The position numbers and the translations under genes are program-made. Positions 1 to 11,869 of a stretch of DNA of 64,000 bases are shown here, in pieces. Position 1 is the first letter of the stretch. The number at the start of each line of letters is the position of its first letter. The stretch comes from Bisporella sp. PMI_857. Its lineage: Eukaryota; Ascomycota; Leotiomycetes; Helotiales; Helotiaceae. The notes below the pieces were generated by a model. The model did no database searches and was not told the origin of the DNA. It was given only the letters and a program-made list of their open reading frames with translations. Where the stretch lies: the NCBI GenBank assembly GCA_021307315.1, contig JAJSPD010000036.1:372001-436000 (forward strand), in the 5' to 3' direction.

Positions 1-1198
1 GCTCGTCCCTAAACACCACAAAGTTCATTTGTTGTTTCCCATCGTGGATAGAGACGCCAACCAAATTGCGAGGATGGAAATTCATTTAGTACAGCAATCC
101 GCGGTTTGAGCCTTTCCACGCACTTGACTCGATAAATTCGCCGATTCTGCTCGAGCTCACAGCTGTATACACATATCTGCGTCAAGTCATAACCAAAGAT
201 AAAAACTAGCCTAAAGACTACAACAACTGGTATCCTGCCAGTGGCGATTAGGGCTAGTTATCCTCAAGCGATACAGCGGTGACGGTCCTAGATATCCTGC
301 AACATCTCCTAATATAGCATGGCTTTATTCCCTCATCGGAGAGTTACTTTGTCTGCTGGTGTTGCAAAGCTACAGGGTCTGTTGGACAGAAGAAGCGATC
401 GGTTGGTAACTGCATTGTAGGCCTGCTCCCAGATCTCACTGCCAGGGCTGTGGGCGATAACTGCAGTTAAGAGGGCTGTATGCGGTCGAAATTGAAGTCG
501 TTGGAGTCGATAGCAGAATTCGGTCTGAGGAGGTCGCCGCCAAGCTTGTCATGATCGGTCTTAGAATGTAGAAGGCGGCTGGTGGGGAGGATTTGAAGCG
601 CGATAAAGGATTGAATGCGAGGCCCTGCGCGTCTGGACGCTGTCAGACAAGCCCTCACTATACGGGTGACGGCCGGATATCGGTTAGGATGAGGCAGTAG
701 AAAACGCGGCCTCTCATCTTAGTCCTCTGGTAACAAATGAGGATGCATGGACAGAACAACTAGGTGTCCCGACAACAATGCTTCATAGACATATTCCCAA
801 AAGCTAAGGTCAGTCGACCAATTGTCCCCGTCGTACTTCTGGTTGATGTGTGTAAAATGCCGATCGAAAACCGCAAGTCGTTTGAGTACGAGATCTAGGT
901 TGCGTGCTGTAGACACTTTTTAATTGAGTCGAAGGTTGCAGCTAGTATAATGTATAGGGCACCAGTAGTGTAGTGCTGCTCACCTTTTCCACGGGAAATA
1001 AGGTAAGCATTCGAAGGCGGCGACGGGAGACCACAAATAACATGAGAAATCTCATTCGAGATGCCGGTAATGTCGTGAGTATGTTGGCCATACAGAGTTT
1101 GGGGAGAATGCAAAACACGCGCTCAAGGAAGTACAAAACGCATCGTTCGGGCAGACCTGCAAAGAGACGGGTTATAAATAACCGGTATCCTCACGCTA
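1..1198. other. No supported gene
   Basis: Only short ORFs without recognisable domains are present (for example a 65-residue minus-strand ORF at 719-916). No tRNA, repeat or conserved motif was recognised. It lies downstream of the minus-strand HET gene and probably contains that gene's 3' untranslated region. Confidence 0.5.
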
Positions 1199-3099
1199 TC
1201 ATACTATAACAAATTCCCTCCAGCGATGCTTATTTTGCTCAAGTTCAACAATCCCTTCACCATTCATATAGCCGTCAACATAAGCATCACCAACTACTTC
1301 AAAACTAATGTTGCCATCCCCTCTGGCTATATCACCAACTGGTCTGAGAACAACTGGTGTTGCACACCCAGATAGTATACAGATTTCACAGCCAATGGTT
1401 GCTTGGTAGTATGCTGACCCTTGCAGCCCACTCTGGCAGGTGAAGAATCGACGACAATCCAATATCCCGTAGAGATTCTCCATAACAACTCTGCTCCACA
1501 TCTCCAGCTCCGCTTGGTTCAATCTATCACTAACCTGAGCTCTAAGTTCGATCAGGGGTCTTCCAAGTTGAAAATCCTTTTTCGGGTATGAAAGAGCGAA
1601 GAGTCCAAGAATAATCTGTCGAGCTTCCTCATCAGATCGACCTGCGAAGAGCTCTGCTTCTCTTAGAATACGCCCGCACGTAAAGTTCTTGCAGAATACT
1701 ATAAGCTCATCGACTGAAACATTGTCAGGAGGTCCGAGACCTAAACGCGACTGATGGAAGTCGTGAGAAAGTGCGAGTATCTTTTGGTGTTTTTCCTTCT
1801 CTACTAACATCGTGTGTTGTCCTATGACGCTGATGGTTCCGATACAAAATCCTCTTGTTGTGAGAGTTTCTCCATTAGGGCTGAAGACAGTGTCTGCTTC
1901 GGTGTTTCCCGCAGCTTCGAATACTCCGAGAGATCCGCTGATGAGACTACTAGGATAGATATCTACCCAGTCTACCACCCAACTTGGTAGTGTTAGGAGA
2001 CTCTGGGATATACGCTGCATGCTACAGATGACATCGACCTTCTTGGTTGTCTGAATTATATATCTCGCCGTGTTGATGTAGACTTGGCGCACTCCTTGAG
2101 TGTAATCGATAACAATTCGAGGATCGTCTCGCATCGTTGTAATACCCAGCAACGCATATACCTTATCCTCTGGCAACGAAGACAACTTGCCACAATGCCA
2201 ACGCAATGCTTCAAATAGCGTAGGATTATGACTACCAATATGAGAAAGGAGACTTCGTGGACCTTCATACCAAATATCAGTGGCAAATCCTGACAATTGT
2301 GGCTCATCTTTAACCAGCTTCCAGAGAGCACTGCGATTTGAATTAATGATATTTTGAGCTCGAAGTAAATTTGCCCATGTTATAGACTCCGCACCGCAGA
2401 ACACCTCAGCCTGCTTCGCGGAGTATACTTCCTGAATAACCCATACTCTTCTCCAATAGGGTCTCCATAGCAGGAGCTGAAAAGCACGAAAGTGGCGTGC
2501 GATCCGTGGATCATTGATCAGCAGACTGGTATCTTCCCCCCTCGCATTATAGTCAACTAGCTGGTGAGCCAAAGTAAATGCCAGATCACTCCGTTGCTCT
2601 TCCTCACCAAGCCAGATCTTGACACAATCTGCTTGTTCGTAGATTGCCCGCATTTTCTTGACTTGATGATTTCGCTCATAGGGATCATCTTGATTGATGC
2701 AGATTGCGTCGATCCAAAAATTTTGAGGCCCGGATGTGTCCTGAGCTAGTCGCCGGAGTACAGCGGCGAGGTTCTTGGTTACTTTGTACATACAGCCTTC
2801 AAGATAAATATCCTCCGAGTCCTCCCAACTGCCCCATGTATACGAGAGGGCATGGTAAGGAGGAGGTTATTTAACGAGACTGTGTGGATCCGACATAAAA
2901 TGAGTTTGACAAAACTCTTCGTAGTAGCTAGTGTCAAAAGCCGGATTTCATTTTTAAGAGGATTCAGTCGCCTGTAAATGCAGGTGGAAGAAAAACTGTA
3001 ACAATATTGCTCGGCGCCGTTTCGAAGTGATTTTTTGGCGAAGAATCGCTGCTTTGTTGGCCAGACAGCGGCACCAAGGCTTAATCCTGTCTCTGCCAT
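1199..3099 (-). CDS. HET-domain protein, one frameshift
   Basis: Heterokaryon-incompatibility (HET, PF06985) domain protein. Members act in fungal non-self recognition and trigger cell death. The main reading frame (2791-1199, 530 residues if begun at that ATG) contains the HET signatures 'WIDAICINQ' and 'RVWVIQE' and ends in the usual C-terminal block with 'VVGDAYVDGYM'. Codons upstream of that ATG stay open and encode the missing domain start 'YHALSYTWG' at about 2830-2866. The preceding N-terminal block, with 'NEIRLLTL' and 'CRIHTVSL', lies in a different frame (3099 to about 2868). The join near 2868 needs one extra base, so either one base was deleted or the sequence has an error. No splice sites fit an intron there. 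The start within 3099-2900 is uncertain. Confidence 0.8.
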
Positions 3100-3689
3100 C
3101 CCGGATCTCCCAAAGGATTGTGAAATGTTCAGCGTTCTTAAGGCAATTTTAAAAGATTAAATGCGGCGAAGTGAGACGGTGGTCATATTTTAGCACAAGA
3201 CTTTAGAGTGCATTAACATGGCTACGGCACTGCCCCCGTTCTAGGTTCGGGTGCAGAATGTGGTGGAACAAGGCAAGTGGCCGCTGATAGCCTGGTGTCG
3301 CGGGAGCCGAATTAAGCCATTGGTTTCCGAAGTTGATTCTCTATTCGCGCTCAAGCTTCTCAGAACGTTACCAAAATTCTCAAAACAAGTTTAGGGAAGC
3401 CCATTCTTCGCTCGTCCAGGTTGCGCGACTGGCCGGGGTGCTAGGGGCAACATTTCTGCCTGATTGGCGCTGTATAAAAGAGCGGGTGGCGCAGTTGCAA
3501 CCTGTGAGGCAGTGGTGATCGCAGTCATTGCGCAAAATTCATCTAATCTAAACCAAAAGCTACAAATTTATTCTTGAAATTGATTCTATGGAAGAGATGG
3601 ATGTCCCACAAAAAACATGAGCTCTGGGGCACTTTGAAGACGGCTCCTGAGGAAGAATATCGCTCTTGCTTCTTGATTGGCTGGATGTT
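3100..3689. other. Intergenic, no supported gene
   Basis: Upstream region of the HET gene. Short plus-strand ORFs (3333-3518, 3574-3756) carry no recognisable domain, and the second runs into the LTR at 3690. A TATA-like box is seen near 3472. Confidence 0.4.
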
Positions 3690-3938
3690 TGTAACAATTC
3701 AAGGAGAACAGGGATCTCGATCCGTAGAATTCGGGAAGAGGGACTCAAAGGTGTGAACGACTATCAACTGTTATAACGAAAAGAACAAGCTACAGACAGA
3801 AGAAAGGAAGGAAAGCAGCGCTTTATATACAGGAGACTGGCAAGGGGCCAGTGTAAACGAGGCTCTGTGGTGTCAGAGGTCGAGCCTAAAGGACCAAGCC
3901 CCAAAGGCTCTAAGCGAGATAGGGCCAAGGCCGTGACA
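3690..3938 (+). repeat. Solo LTR, family 1
   Basis: A 249-bp unit starting TGTAACAA and ending CCGTGACA, with a TATA-like 'TTTATATACAGGAG' in the middle. It matches units at 37413-37657 (same strand), 32419-32664 and 33980-34274 (opposite strand), and a fragment at 22083-22152. The TG...CA ends and the length fit a solo LTR of a Ty3/gypsy- or copia-type retrotransposon. No matching 5-bp target duplication flanks this copy (atgtt / catca), so it is older or one flank is rearranged. No internal retrotransposon coding region is adjacent. Confidence 0.8.
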
Positions 3939-4906
3939 CATCAATACAATATTATTACTTTTGCATTGCCGGTCACGTGTCCTTATATTATACGTGTCCT
4001 TACCTGCTATATCGCAATCCCTCCTGCTGCCCTCTATTTGTTACAGTTTGCAACAGGTTTTTATTCTGTTGATTTAATGCTCAGCAAATGATTTATTTAC
4101 ATTTTAGTGCTTCTACTATTTGCTTTTTAAACCGTGTTGATATAAATAAAAATATTTGTATAAAGTCTTGAAAATTACTAGTATTCCTTTTGTAACGTAT
4201 ACGTGAAGGTCCAACTAAGCTTTTACGCTAATTTAGAGGTCCAACTGAGCTCAGTTGGACCTTCACCACACCTAACGTCTCAGATTTCCCTACGTATCTA
4301 AATTTACCCTGGCCAGCAAATCTACTTTCTGTAGATCTCAATGAAAAGTGGTGTTTGGGGAAGCAGGTTCCTATTGCGCGATTATTGGTAGGTAGCATGT
4401 AGCCTGCGAGATATGCTATTGCCCATACAGCTTCTGCCATATGGACTTTGAAAATGCCTTTGCAGCTCGAGGCAGGCGGTCTTGTCCGATCCATGTATAT
4501 ATTAGGACCATCTTGTGCGCTCTGCAAAGCACTCTCTGAATGCATTGAAGGCTTTGTTGTTCCGAGCGATGCAAAGCAGATCTGGCTTCTCAAACCAAGG
4601 CCAAGAAAAGATGGCAGCCACCGACCAGTCATTACACTGCGTGCCGACCTAGGTTTTTAACACCGCCTTGTTCCTGCTCCGCACATGCCTAAATATTTCA
4701 ACGTAGGGTGTCTGTGCTTGTAGGCTATCCAAGGTAAATACCAAAAGTCTATTGGCCCTTCTAGGATTAATTGGCCCTGGCGCAATTATCTCCACGTTGA
4801 AATATTTGGGCATGTATGAAGTACATTACGCTGAGCTATAAGAGGACTCACTAGAAGTTCATAGAACCAAGAAGATCCCAGGCCGACCCAAATCGGACAC
4901 CCAGCA
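3939..4906. other. Intergenic with palindrome and small inverted-repeat element
   Basis: No supported gene. At 4237-4262 there is a perfect 26-nt palindrome centred on GAGCTC. At 4684-4704 and 4794-4814 there are 21-bp inverted arms (one mismatch) that delimit a possible 131-bp MITE beginning CATGCC and ending GGCATG. ORFs at 4228-4632 (minus) and 4448-4660 (plus) overlap antisense and have no recognisable domain. Confidence 0.5.
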
Positions 4907-6094
4907 TTGTCCGAGGCAGGGAGTCCGACTAACTTTGAGTTGCTCCATGAGCGGCTTCAAGTCTGCAATGAGCATTACCAATTATACGGATGTCGAGACC
5001 CAGACCCCCAACTACCAACCAGAGTCCTGGATGTCGGATATGGCGAGGACTCAAAGGTTCTGCGTCTTTATTCTCCAGACCCTAACAAATCTGAGCGCCA
5101 AAATTACATTGCTTTGTCTCATCGCTGTAGCAAGTTGGAGCCTGCAGAAAGAAGAAAACCTGCACATATCGTAACAACGTAGAGAAGAGGCACGAAAATA
5201 TGGAGACCGACATAAATGGATTACCCGCGACATATCGCGATGCAATTGAGGTTACCAGGAAACTTGACGTACAATTTCTCTGGATTGACTCGTTCTGCGT
5301 AATTCAAGATGACCCACACGACTGGGAGACAGAGAGTTGGCGCATGCAAACGATCTTTTCTCTGGCCTATTGCACGATTGCTGCTGGCTCCACTACAGAC
5401 CGCAACGATGGGTTCCTCAAGCCGCGGGCGGCCACCGCAGCCGAGCGAGAGGTCAAAATTCCCAGACTCTCGCATGGCCCTCTCTATGTTTGCGATGCTA
5501 TCGATGATTTCGATTTCCACGTGGAGTGTAGCGAATTGAGCACGAGAGGGTGGGTCCTACAGGAAAGAGCCTTATCGCGAAGGATGATTCATTTTACGGC
5601 GTCTTTGGCCGCTATCGGCAGCCTAGTCTCCTCTGGCAACGATCTACGAATGCGGAGATGAGACGGATATTGTATGTACTAAAGAGAAAGGTATCATCGT
5701 GGTCTTGGATGGCGTATGATAGAGAGATAGTTATATGGACAGCGAGGGAGTGGAGTAGAGTAACAACGTCAGGCTTGACAGAGGCGATCTAAGAGCTCAA
5801 GTGAGTGCGTTTCGGAATATTCAACCATATACCATTAAACGAACGGATATAGAATCCGTTATGCTGGGCCAGGCGGGTTGTAAAAGAGGATGGCTGAGAT
5901 ATGATGGGGACGATAGGACAGACATACGGGAACTAAGATGCGTCATTGTGGGAACGAAGAAGAGCGCATCTGACGTGTTGGTCATTGTGTTACAATGGTC
6001 GGAAGACCATAGCACACTCGAAAGAGTTGGAGTTGGCTCCGTCGCAAAGAATCTCATCTCATCTAAGAGCCCTGTTGAAGCGCGAGTCCTTTAA
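4907..6094 (+). pseudogene. HET-domain pseudogene
   Basis: Remnant of a HET-domain gene of the 'YIALSHRWG ... WIDSFCVIQDD' subclass. Pieces in order are: an N-terminal block with 'YIALSHR' (to about 5150), the core with 'GLPATYRDAIEVTRKL' and 'LWIDSFCVIQDDPHDW' (5200-5580), the 'TRGWVLQERALSRRMIHF' block (about 5540-5590), a 'YECGDE' block near 5645, and a C-terminal block with 'GWLRYDGDDRTDIRELRC' (5801-6094). Lesions: the first block joins the second only across a one-base loss in an A-rich run near 5158; the invariant W-G of the HRWG motif reads C-S at about 5127; and at least one more frame change occurs between 5590 and 5650. It cannot encode a normal HET protein. Confidence 0.85.
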
Positions 6095-7295
6095 CTATTT
6101 GTCTCGTTGTATGATTACGTCAAGGGGTCAGAGCAGAACTAATTTTCCAGTTCTAGCAAATAAGCGACGCCCTTTTTGATCCATCACCACGGGGGCTTTT
6201 CAATCAAGGATTCATTGAACTGGTTATTTTCTCCAATTTCAATCAATTGATCCCCTGGTCGTTTGACTATTTTCTAGTCGTGGACATATTTCGTCGTCAA
6301 CAGCCAGGCTCGGAGGCAATCTTACGAAGCAGTATCCGATATGATCGTCAGGTGTGCTCAGAACCAGCTATAGCAAGCGGAAGCCGCAGTGGGATGGCCT
6401 ATCGGGCCGTCACGTGGTCTCGCAATATCCTTGCTCCGTCAATAGGCATTTCCGGGGTGCTGCCTAAAACGGCTGTCAAACGAGGTCCGTCCATGTAGTT
6501 ATCTGCGTGTAAATGACGAGCGGCTTTTAGTTGTCTCTCTTTGGACAGGAAAAGAAGAGGTGGCAGCAGGATGGACAGGTAGAAGAAATACTGACGTCGG
6601 TTAAAAATAAAAAAAAACCTCTCCACCAAACTGCATCACTCTGGAGCCAAATACTCCATTGCGATAATATTTTGTGAACAGGCCATAATTTTTCTTCCAT
6701 CCAACCCGTTCACCATGTTACTCTGTCGATTTGGGCTGCGAAATGGTGGCTTTGTGACGTTTGACAACTAAAGTAAAAGCAATATATACACAGAGGGAGA
6801 GGAGAATGACATTTAAATGACTTTCTTGCAAAACAATAACAGTTATATCTCGCTGGATATCGTTGGTATGCCTGGATTATCCAGGCCTCCTATTCGATAT
6901 TCGAAAATCCCTTTCACTCTTCGCTACAACGACAGGCCTATTAAATGTTATTACTCCCGCAGTACATCTGATTGTAATTTCGGAATTCTTTCGCGGAGGT
7001 TACATATCGGGGTTGTACCAGGAGGGTGCGAGCAACAAGGTCAGAAGAACAGAAATGAAAATCGCCCCTCCCGTGCTCTTTATAGGTCCAGTTTATACCA
7101 GCTATACTTTGGAGCAGAATAGCTCCTCCAGTCCCATGCCATCCTTACGACATCGAGTCAGTCAGTCTTCGCCGGAGTTGCGGCCACGGCTTCCTAGTCT
7201 CGAAGTGTTCTTTCTTGCGTTAGTGAAACAGGTTCTGCGCAAATATGGGTGGTATTACTTAAGATAACGGAGTAGCACCAACAGCTCGGTGTCTA
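6095..7295. other. Intergenic, no supported gene
   Basis: Several ORFs of 75-134 residues occur (for example 6863-7267 plus, 6399-6629 minus). They overlap in different frames and show no known motif or shared codon structure. A run of A near 6610 and a TATA-like box near 6783 are seen. Nothing else is recognised. Confidence 0.4.
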
Positions 7296-8575
7296 TCACT
7301 TCCCTCTACGAGTCTGTTTACACACCGGAAATTGTCAGGATAGGTTCGGTGATTTGGGGGGACTCTTGAGATGGCACTTACCCCGGCTGGATTCTGACCT
7401 TTGAATTGATTTGCGCCACCCGTCAAGTGGTCGCTAGGATCAGCAGCTCGATCACCCGCTCTCGCCTTTGGCATACCAGAAGCCTCAGCGATAGCCTCGG
7501 CATTCTTTTTGTATTTGTAGACGGTCCAATCAAAAACATAATCGTATTGAAATCCCTCACGGACGAAAAGATCCCGTAGGATCTTACGGAGGTAAGAGTA
7601 ATCGGGCTTGTCGTCAAAACGAAGAGAGCGTGTATAATTGAGGTAAATGTTGAATTCGTTTGGCAGCCCGCGACAAAGGACCTCTGTAGGGGTTGTCATT
7701 TTCTTTTCCATAATACGATCATATTTTTGCTTCTTCGTAGTTGCTTTGAGCCCCTGCCAAGGGAGGGAGCCTCGACAGAAATAAAGCAGGACGTATCCAA
7801 AGGACTCTAGATCATCACGACGGGATTGTTCTGTTTCAAATTAGCTTTGTGAAACAAAAATAGGGAGGAGCACATCCCGACACCCAAGTGGGTATTAATA
7901 GAAGCGTAACGAGCCGTGCCAGTCAAATTCTTATTTTCTCTGTACGGAATATGGAAGTGAGTCTTTGGGTCACGATATTTGTTGGCAAGGCCGAAATCAA
8001 TAACGTTGACCTGATTGCCTCTCTTCCCAATACCCATGACAAAATTGTCTGGTTTTATATCACGGTGGAGGAAGCTCTTAGCGTGGATGTACTCGATACG
8101 AGAGAGGAGCTGGTCGGCAAGCAAAAGGACAGTCTTTAGAGAGAATTTCCTATTGCAGAAATTGAAGAGGTCTTCCAGGCTAGGGCCTAAGAGATCCATG
8201 ACCATGGCGTTATAGTCAGACTCTACGCCAAACCAACGGACGAATGGGATACCAACGCCCCCGGCAAGGGACTTGTATACACGAGCCTCATACTCTAGTT
8301 GGGGATGCTTGGCTTTGACACTCTCAAGTTTAATGGCAATCTCTTCGCCGGAGATAATATTCGTTCCGAGATAAATGTCGCCGAACGAGCCTGACCCAAT
8401 CTTCCGACCAATACGGTACTTATTGCCAACACGAAGATCCTGTATTTGTCAGTTGGATAGACGGTACGAGGCGGACTCAGAATGTATTCCCATTTCGCAA
8501 GTGGGCATTGCAAGTCTCCTTCCTAAGATTATGTAGTGGCATCAGTGAAAAGGTATACCATACGAGATTCGACAT
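7296..8575 (-). CDS. Casein kinase I (HRR25/CK1-delta type)
   Basis: Serine/threonine protein kinase of the CK1 family, which phosphorylates acidic or primed sites and works in DNA repair, vesicle traffic and growth control. Proposed exons: 8575-8564 (M-S-N-L), 8439-7878, 7830-7382 and 7313-7296, giving about 346 residues. Visible motifs: glycine loop 'IGSGSFG', ATP lysine in 'AIKLES', catalytic loop 'LHRDIKPDN', 'DFG', the CK1-specific 'SINTHLG' and '[10 protein letters not shown]', and the CK1 tail 'KPDYSYLRK'. Introns 1 and 3 have good GT–AG sites with CTGAC branches. Intron 2 is odd: the frame-preserving donor at 7877 reads GG instead of GT. A GT six bases upstream (7883) also keeps frame but would delete two residues from the conserved 'HLGVEQ' stretch. 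The C-terminus is shorter than in most fungal orthologues. Confidence 0.85.
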
Positions 8576-9112
8576 ATTGGGTCCAAAGCGTAGAAGAGAG
8601 TATGAGTTGAGAAGTACGAAACTTAGATGAGCAATTCTGAGGTCTCCCAGCTGAGGAGGGGAAGTTATTTTAGAGGAAGCCGCTGCAGAAAATCTGTCGT
8701 TAAAATGTTGACTGTGATGAGATCTGCGAACCATGAAGATGAGAATTACTGTACAGGATGAATTCCAAGCGTGCCCTTTGGCAGGCTGCCAAGCCCGGTG
8801 GGTGTACTATGCCCTTTCAGGTTTAGTGGCCAGTCACGCGCATAATTTGCCTCAGATCCACTTTATTTAATGACACAGGGCGTCGGAGGGGAACGACCGA
8901 CGAGATGCCGAGCAGGCGACCCGACGAGACGTCCGAGCCTAATAAGCGCAGCCGAGAACCAAGGCAGCGTATCTCCAGCTCTCGCTCGAACCAGCTCCCA
9001 ATTCGAAAGTCTCCCTCCCAGGTAGGAGAGAGTTGTCTTTTTCTGCCTCTTTCTACTATGGCAGCAACGTTTGATTGATATCCTCTCTATCTACTCAATC
9101 CTTGTCGCTATC
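8576..9112. promoter_or_regulatory. Divergent promoter region with possible uORF
   Basis: Region between the minus-strand kinase gene and the plus-strand Zn2Cys6 gene. A 57-codon ORF at 8905-9078, basic and serine-rich, ends 34 bases before the regulator's ATG at 9113 and includes a second in-frame ATG at 9058. If the transcript starts far enough upstream, these would be upstream ORFs able to reduce translation of the regulator. Whether it is transcribed cannot be seen here. Confidence 0.35.
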
Positions 9113-11869
9113 ATGGGTGACCAACCAGGGACCAGCAATTCTGTCCGCAGCTCAACAACCAGCTGCTCTGCGCCTGCAAATCGCTGCTCCACCCCGACAA
9201 GAAACGCCTCTACGCCACAAAATCCAACCATGGATATGGATTCCCTTTCTCCTGCATCATCCGTTCCGCAGACAAATTTGCGATCTTGTATAACGTGTCG
9301 ACGGAGAAAAGTCAGGTGCAATAGAGAAAATCCATGCCGCAATTGCCTTCGATTTAGAATTCCGTGTGCTTTCCCTTCTCCCCAACGACCTCTTCGAAGA
9401 CCACGACTTAATAACCTGCCGCAGGCAATGAAGGAACGAGAGGTGCGTATGCTGAAAGATATTGGAAGGCTGGAAAATGCTGTAGATGAGGCCCCTAGCC
9501 GGGTTGCTGTAGAGAGTTTGATATCGAACTCGAATATACAAAGCAGATGTAGTCCGCGTGATTTCACCACAAGATCAGAGGTTTCCGAACAATCAGCCAG
9601 ATTTGCTACGAGCAAGCCAACTTCTGTTGTGTCAGACAACGACTTGCGTATGGCAAACGGACAGTTATCCGAGAGGCAGCAGTGGCTCTCGAGAGGCTGG
9701 TATCTTGGCGATGGACTTCCAAAACCACTCTACGAGATTGAGAAGGAGTTTGGAACGTTGTCTGTGGATGGCAATGGGGAGAGTCGGTATATTGGCAATT
9801 CATTCTTTACAAGGCTAAGTGAACAGGTACAGAAGGCTTTCCTCTTCTCCTATAGTGGAATACTTTTCCTGCTCTGAACTTTCGGATTATGCTGACTCCA
9901 CCAAGATCCCCGAGATGGAGGATATTCTAGCAGAGGGCAGCTATGAAGATATCTCAGTCAATTCCGATTACAGTTATGACCCGATGCAATGGTCCTTCCC
10001 ACCAATGCCAGACCATCCCGACCACCATGACTTCATCCTCGGCTATAGCTTCTCGGAAGTTGATCTTGAGAATTTTCATCCATCCCCATCACAAATACCT
10101 TTCTATTGGCAGGTATTTGTGGAGAACGTTGATCCCTTAGTGAAGATATTCCATATTCCGAGCATGAATAAAGTTGTTCGAGAAATTCAGAACAACTTGC
10201 GTTCGCTTAGCAAAACTAAAGAGGCATTGTTATTTGCAATCTGCTTTGCATCCGTCACATCCATGACCCCAGACGAAGTATGTTATGTTCAATTTCTTTC
10301 AGTTTGTCCTATCGTTTGTCTAATATACTGCCCCTCTCTATCATCACGTTTCATATACTCTAATGTAGCCAGCTGACTAGCTAATATGCTAGATCGATAC
10401 AGGTACGATTAAGTCTTCATGCCGAGAAATCTACCCTTATTGCACAGTTTAGATATGGGACTGAAAGAGCTCTCGCAAGAGCTAGCTTCATGACATCTTC
10501 AGAGATGATGATTTTACAAGCACTTGTTTTATTCTTGTCTTGTGTGCGGCGACATGATGATGCACGGTTTTCCTGGACTCTAATCGCATTAATTGTTCGC
10601 ATTGCGCAAGCTATTGGAGTTCATCGGGATGCCAAGAAGTATAACTTGTCTCCTTATGAAACTGAGATGAGACGCAGGCTCTGGTTTTACATCTCTATGC
10701 TTGAATTGCGGGCAGCGATGGATCAAGGCACGGCTTACTTGATTGCTGAGGGCTTTTCTGACGTAGAAATCCCTCTCAACATCAACGACTCCGATCTTGA
10801 TCCTCAGATGACTGAACTGCCCTCTCCGAAGACTGGGATCACTGAGATGACATATATGCTCACTAAGTACGAGATTGGAATATTACTGAGAAAGCTGAGG
10901 CTCAGCCCTCAGCTTGAGGGGTTGGGGAGTGTTCCGGAGCCTAGCCTGGAAGAAAAGGAACTAATGGCAGCGGAGTGTGCAAGAAATATGGAGGAGAAAT
11001 ATCTGAAGTACTGCTCTGATGATGAACCTTTGCAATGGTTAATAGCTACCAGCGCACGTCTCTTTTTTGCCAAGATTCCTCTCATCATTTATCATCCGGT
11101 GCTATTCTCCGATCTTACATATCCATTATCTCAAGATATTAAAGATCGTTTATTTTTGGCATCGATCCAAACCCTAGAATATTCATACATGCTAGAGAGG
11201 GAGTCAACATCACAATGTTGGGGATGGCTGTTCCACACATATATCCAATGGCATGCAATTGCATTCATTCTGAGGGAATTACCTAGACGCCCAAACAAGA
11301 CAGAAACTACGCAGAGGGCATGTGACTCTCTTGATCTAGGATTTAATTATTGGGACGAAATCTCGAGGGATGGGAAATATGCTTTGCTATGGGCTCCACT
11401 CAAAAAGTTGATCATTACGACAAGAACAAAGCGCCATGCGAGTATGCCTTTGTCTCTACAAGAAGATAGCATCATGCATGAAAACCTCACACATAAGGAC
11501 GGAGTGAATGGGACGGTCACAGGCGAGACCGTAACATCTGCCAAAGATACAGGTCTAGCCTCGAATACTCTCATATTTGTAGAGTCATCTCTCCCTGAAG
11601 AACCGCAAAGCTTAGTCTCGATTCGACAGCCACCGCCTGAGAAATATGCTCAAGATTGCTCCGTCCAACAGCAACAAGCTAAGCAGCAACCAATAGTTCC
11701 CCTCACGACTCCATTGAGTACAGCAGACTCCATTGCTTCCACTGGTTCTCCTACTGCCCAAATACTCTTCTTTGATGGTCATTATACTCCACCATGGCTC
11801 TGGAATACATCTCACGACATGCCACTCGCTTCTCCAGATTCTAGCTTAGGTGTGCCCCCCCCCCCCTAA
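9113..11869 (+). CDS. Zn(II)2Cys6 fungal transcription factor
   Basis: Nuclear DNA-binding regulator, about 850 residues as read. The binuclear zinc cluster has cysteines at residues 59, 62, 69, 75, 78 and 85 with the spacing C-x2-C-x6-C-x5-C-x2-C-x6-C. A fungal-specific transcription factor domain (PF04082 type) follows, with 'IAQAIGVHRD' and 'RRRLWFYISMLELR'. Proposed exons: 9113-9826, 9906-10277, 10403-11869. Intron 2 (10278-10402) has clean GT and CAG ends. Intron 1 (9827-9905) is inferred from frame, its CTGAC branch point and an AAG acceptor, and is less sure. The first in-frame ATG is 9113. The reading frame stops directly after a run of 12 C (11855-11866). The frame reached with 10 or 13 C stays open to 12090 and has an acidic, W-D-E-L-type end typical of such regulators, so the annotated stop may be an indel artefact. 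Target genes are unknown. Confidence 0.8.

Noticed and set aside
9091..9639. 182-codon minus-strand ORF
   Set aside because: Lies wholly antisense to the zinc-cluster exon, which has clear motifs.
9827..9855. 29-bp intron (GTACAG to CCTATAG) in the Zn2Cys6 gene
   Set aside because: Too short for a fungal intron and does not restore frame; the 79-bp alternative to 9905 does.
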